A stretch of DNA of 5,976 nucleotides from Cytophagaceae bacterium (GTDB lineage Bacteria; Bacteroidota; Bacteroidia; Cytophagales; Flexibacteraceae), in the NCBI GenBank assembly GCA_947464365.1, contig CANHWS010000214.1, positions 1 to 5,976 of the forward strand, in the 5' to 3' direction. How positions within the stretch are numbered: the stretch's first letter is position 1; every line of letters begins with the position of its first letter. The notes under the pieces are model-generated. The model worked only from the letters and a program-made list of their open reading frames with translations. It made no database searches and was not told the origin of the DNA. The position numbers and the translations under genes were made by a program. Below are positions 3,997 through 5,976 of the stretch, piece by piece.

Positions 3997-5976
3997 ATGT
4001 CGGAGCAGAACAAGATTTACTGGAAGGGACTCGAGGAGCTCACAAACGAGCCTTCTTTTGTGGCCAATGCCGAAAAGGAGTTTGCCAGTGTGCCCACAGC
4101 ACCTAGCGCCTCAAGCAACACGCTCGACGGCCTGACTGGTCAGCGTCGTGACTTCTTAAAAGTTATGGGCTTTGGTATGGCTGCGGTTTCGCTTGCAGCC
4201 TGCGAAACCCCAGTTAAGAAGGCTATCCCTTTCCTGAACAAGCCAGAAGAGTATGATCCGAGCATAGCCAACTACTACGCCAGCTCTTATGCTGACGGTG
4301 GTGACTATTGCGCCGTCTTGGTCAAAACCCGCGAAGGCCGTCCAATCAAGATCGAAGGCAACAAGTTGTCATCTGTCACACAAGGTGGTACTTCTGCTCG
4401 CGTCCAGGCATCCATCTTGTCTCTGTACGATACCGAGCGTTTCAAAGCTCCAACTATCCGCAAAAAGGAAACTACTTGGGCTGCTTTTGATAAAGAAGTA
4501 GGCGAAAAACTAGCCGAAATCGCTGGTGGCAATGGCCGCATCGCTTTCGTGACGAGCAGCATCGTTAGCCCTAGCTTTAAACAAGCCTTGGCCGAGTGGA
4601 TTGCCAAATATCCATCGACCAACGTCGTTGTTTATGACCCAGTATCTGCCTCTGGTATCCTGAATGCCAACAAAGCCTCTTTTGGCTCGGCATTCGTCCC
4701 TAGCTATTACTTCAACAAAGCCGACGTCATCGTCAGCTTTAGTGCTGATTTCCTTGGCACTTGGTTGTCAACCACAGAATATACCAAGCAGTTTGCCGCT
4801 GGCCGCAAGCCAACCGCCGACCGTCCGCACATGAATAGGTTGTATGCTTTCGAGGCTAACCTATCCCTGACGGGCTCTAATGCTGACTACCGTGCACCGA
4901 TCAAGCCATCAGCCGAAGGTGTTTACGTTGCTGCCCTTTACAACGCTGTTGCCTCGGCCCTTGGTCGCCCAACTGTTGCAGGCGGGTCTATCACCGCACA
5001 TAAAGACACCGTAGCCCAGGCTGCTAAAGACCTAGTTGCAGCTGCTGGCAAAAGCCTAGTTGTTTCTGGTAGTAATGATGTTAACGTCCAGTTGCTGGTC
5101 AATGGCATCAACGAGCTGCTTGGTAACTACGGCAAAACCATCGATATCAACACCCAACTCCTGACCCGTCAAGGTCAAGATGCTGACCTAGCTGCCTTCG
5201 TTTCGCAGGCTAAGTCAGGTGGCGTTCAGGCGGTTATTTTTAACGACTGTAATCCAGTTTTTGACTCTGCCCTCGGCACTGAGCTCAAAGCTGCCCTTGG
5301 TTCTGTATCGCTCAAGGTTGCTATTGCTAGCCGCCCAGACGAAACTACCGATGCTGTTGACTACGTCGCTGCGGCACACCATTACCTCGAGTCATGGGGT
5401 GATGCCGAGCCACGCACTGGTTACTACTCCTTAACCCAGCCAGCCATCACCAAGATTTTTGACACCCGTCAGGCCTTGGAGACCGTATTGCTTTGGTCTG
5501 GCAACACCACAGATGCTTACAAATACGTATCATCTTTCTGGGCCAACAACGTCTATCCACGCCAAAATAGCTATGGCTCGTTCCGTGATTTCTGGAACTA
5601 TAGCCTCCACGATGGCATTTTCGAGGTAGGTGCTCCTTCTCTTCGTTCCTCTACTGCTGGTGCCGTCAAGGATAGCACCGGTAACGTCGTGATGCCAGAA
5701 GTAGCAGGTGTTGGTCCGTTTGAGCGTGCCTCACCACATACTGCCAGCTTTAGCGCTGATGTCAATGCTGCTGCCAATGCCGTTGATGGTACCTACAAGG
5801 CCACCTCAACAGGTACAGACTTGGTCATCTACGAAAGCATCGGTCTTGGTGTTGGTCGTGATGCCAACAACCCATGGCTGCAAGAGTTTGCCGATCCGAT
5901 CACCCGTGCTTGCTGGGATAACTATATCACCATCCCGCAATCATTGGCTAAGACTTGGGGTGACTTCAAGGTCAAC
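3997..5976 (+). CDS. actB: Alternative complex III subunit ActB, N-terminal part (runs off the window)
   Basis: ActB is the large periplasmic subunit of ACIII: a molybdopterin-oxidoreductase-like domain that carries no molybdenum cofactor, fused to an iron-sulfur domain that conducts electrons. The frame is open for 660 codons from ATG 3997 to the right edge; full-length homologues are about 1000 residues, so the iron-sulfur half is missing here. Residues 1-49 (YWKGLEEL, then EF at 28-29) and QRRDFLKVMGFGMAAV (49-64) form the extended Tat-type leader seen in annotated TAT-variant-translocated molybdopterin oxidoreductases. LAAC at 66-69 is a lipobox-like sequence, so Cys69 could be lipidated. 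After it come the conserved linker KKAIPFLNKPEEYDPSIANY (74-93) and the start of the oxidoreductase fold (DYCAVLVKTREGRPIKIEGN, 103-122). The N-terminal [4Fe-4S] Cys cluster of true molybdoenzymes is not seen, as expected for ActB. It is probably cotranscribed with actA; actC (NrfD-like) is expected next. Confident assignment. Confidence 0.93.
   Translation, partial: MSEQNKIYWKGLEELTNEPSFVANAEKEFASVPTAPSASSNTLDGLTGQRRDFLKVMGFGMAAVSLAACETPVKKAIPFLNKPEEYDPSIANYYASSYADGGDYCAVLVKTREGRPIKIEGNKLSSVTQGGTSARVQASILSLYDTERFKAPTIRKKETTWAAFDKEVGEKLAEIAGGNGRIAFVTSSIVSPSFKQALAEWIAKYPSTNVVVYDPVSASGILNANKASFGSAFVPSYYFNKADVIVSFSADFLGTWLSTTEYTKQFAAGRKPTADRPHMNRLYAFEANLSLTGSNADYRAPIKPSAEGVYVAALYNAVASALGRPTVAGGSITAHKDTVAQAAKDLVAAAGKSLVVSGSNDVNVQLLVNGINELLGNYGKTIDINTQLLTRQGQDADLAAFVSQAKSGGVQAVIFNDCNPVFDSALGTELKAALGSVSLKVAIASRPDETTDAVDYVAAAHHYLESWGDAEPRTGYYSLTQPAITKIFDTRQALETVLLWSGNTTDAYKYVSSFWANNVYPRQNSYGSFRDFWNYSLHDGIFEVGAPSLRSSTAGAVKDSTGNVVMPEVAGVGPFERASPHTASFSADVNAAANAVDGTYKATSTGTDLVIYESIGLGVGRDANNPWLQEFADPITRACWDNYITIPQSLAKTWGDFKVN

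Noticed and set aside
4289..5434. Short frames inside actB (4289-4501, 4305-4622, 4308-4490, 5219-5434)
   Set aside because: All lie within the uninterrupted 660-codon actB frame, whose N-terminal leader and conserved segments identify it as the real gene.

Overview
The window looks like a chromosomal stretch of a member of the Bacteroidota with a moderate, roughly 50% G+C content. Three things suggest this. The tsaE-ald pair is an arrangement I know from Bacteroidota. The actA and actB proteins are of the type found in Bacteroidota alternative complex III. The one clear promoter has the Bacteroidota -33/-7 form (TTTG, 19 bp, TAnnTTTG). No gene start has a convincing Shine-Dalgarno sequence, which also fits. 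I cannot name the genus from the sequence alone. All genes are on the + strand.

Left part (1-1943): tsaE (44-523) encodes the ATPase of the tRNA threonylcarbamoyladenosine (t6A) machinery. After a 187-bp gap comes ald (711-1943), an alanine dehydrogenase/PNT-family protein of the Bacteroidota type. Both are complete.

Middle (1944-2588): about 645 bp with no believable protein gene. It holds two U-tract hairpins on the + strand (2131-2152 and 2228-2264), a small inverted repeat (2405-2420), and a promoter (2515-2545) followed by a short leader containing a hairpin. The ald transcript probably ends here, and transcription of the respiratory operon begins here. A small RNA ending at the second hairpin is possible.

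Right part (2589-5976): the first two genes of an alternative complex III (ACIII, Act) operon. actA encodes a membrane-anchored multiheme cytochrome c with six CxxCH motifs: an N-terminal monoheme domain, two membrane segments and a pentaheme domain. actB runs off the right edge. Its 660 visible residues cover an extended Tat-type leader with a lipobox and most of the molybdopterin-oxidoreductase-like domain; the iron-sulfur half should lie beyond the window. ACIII oxidises menaquinol and passes electrons to a cytochrome c or directly to a terminal oxidase, so this operon is core aerobic respiration. The 100-bp actA-actB gap contains a perfect 10-bp inverted repeat that may process or tune the mRNA.

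I found no mobile element, CRISPR array, tRNA or rRNA. The known genes explain most of the window. The less explained parts are the middle intergenic region, the actA-actB stem-loop and a few substitutions at conserved positions (TsaE Walker A, Ald active-site His).
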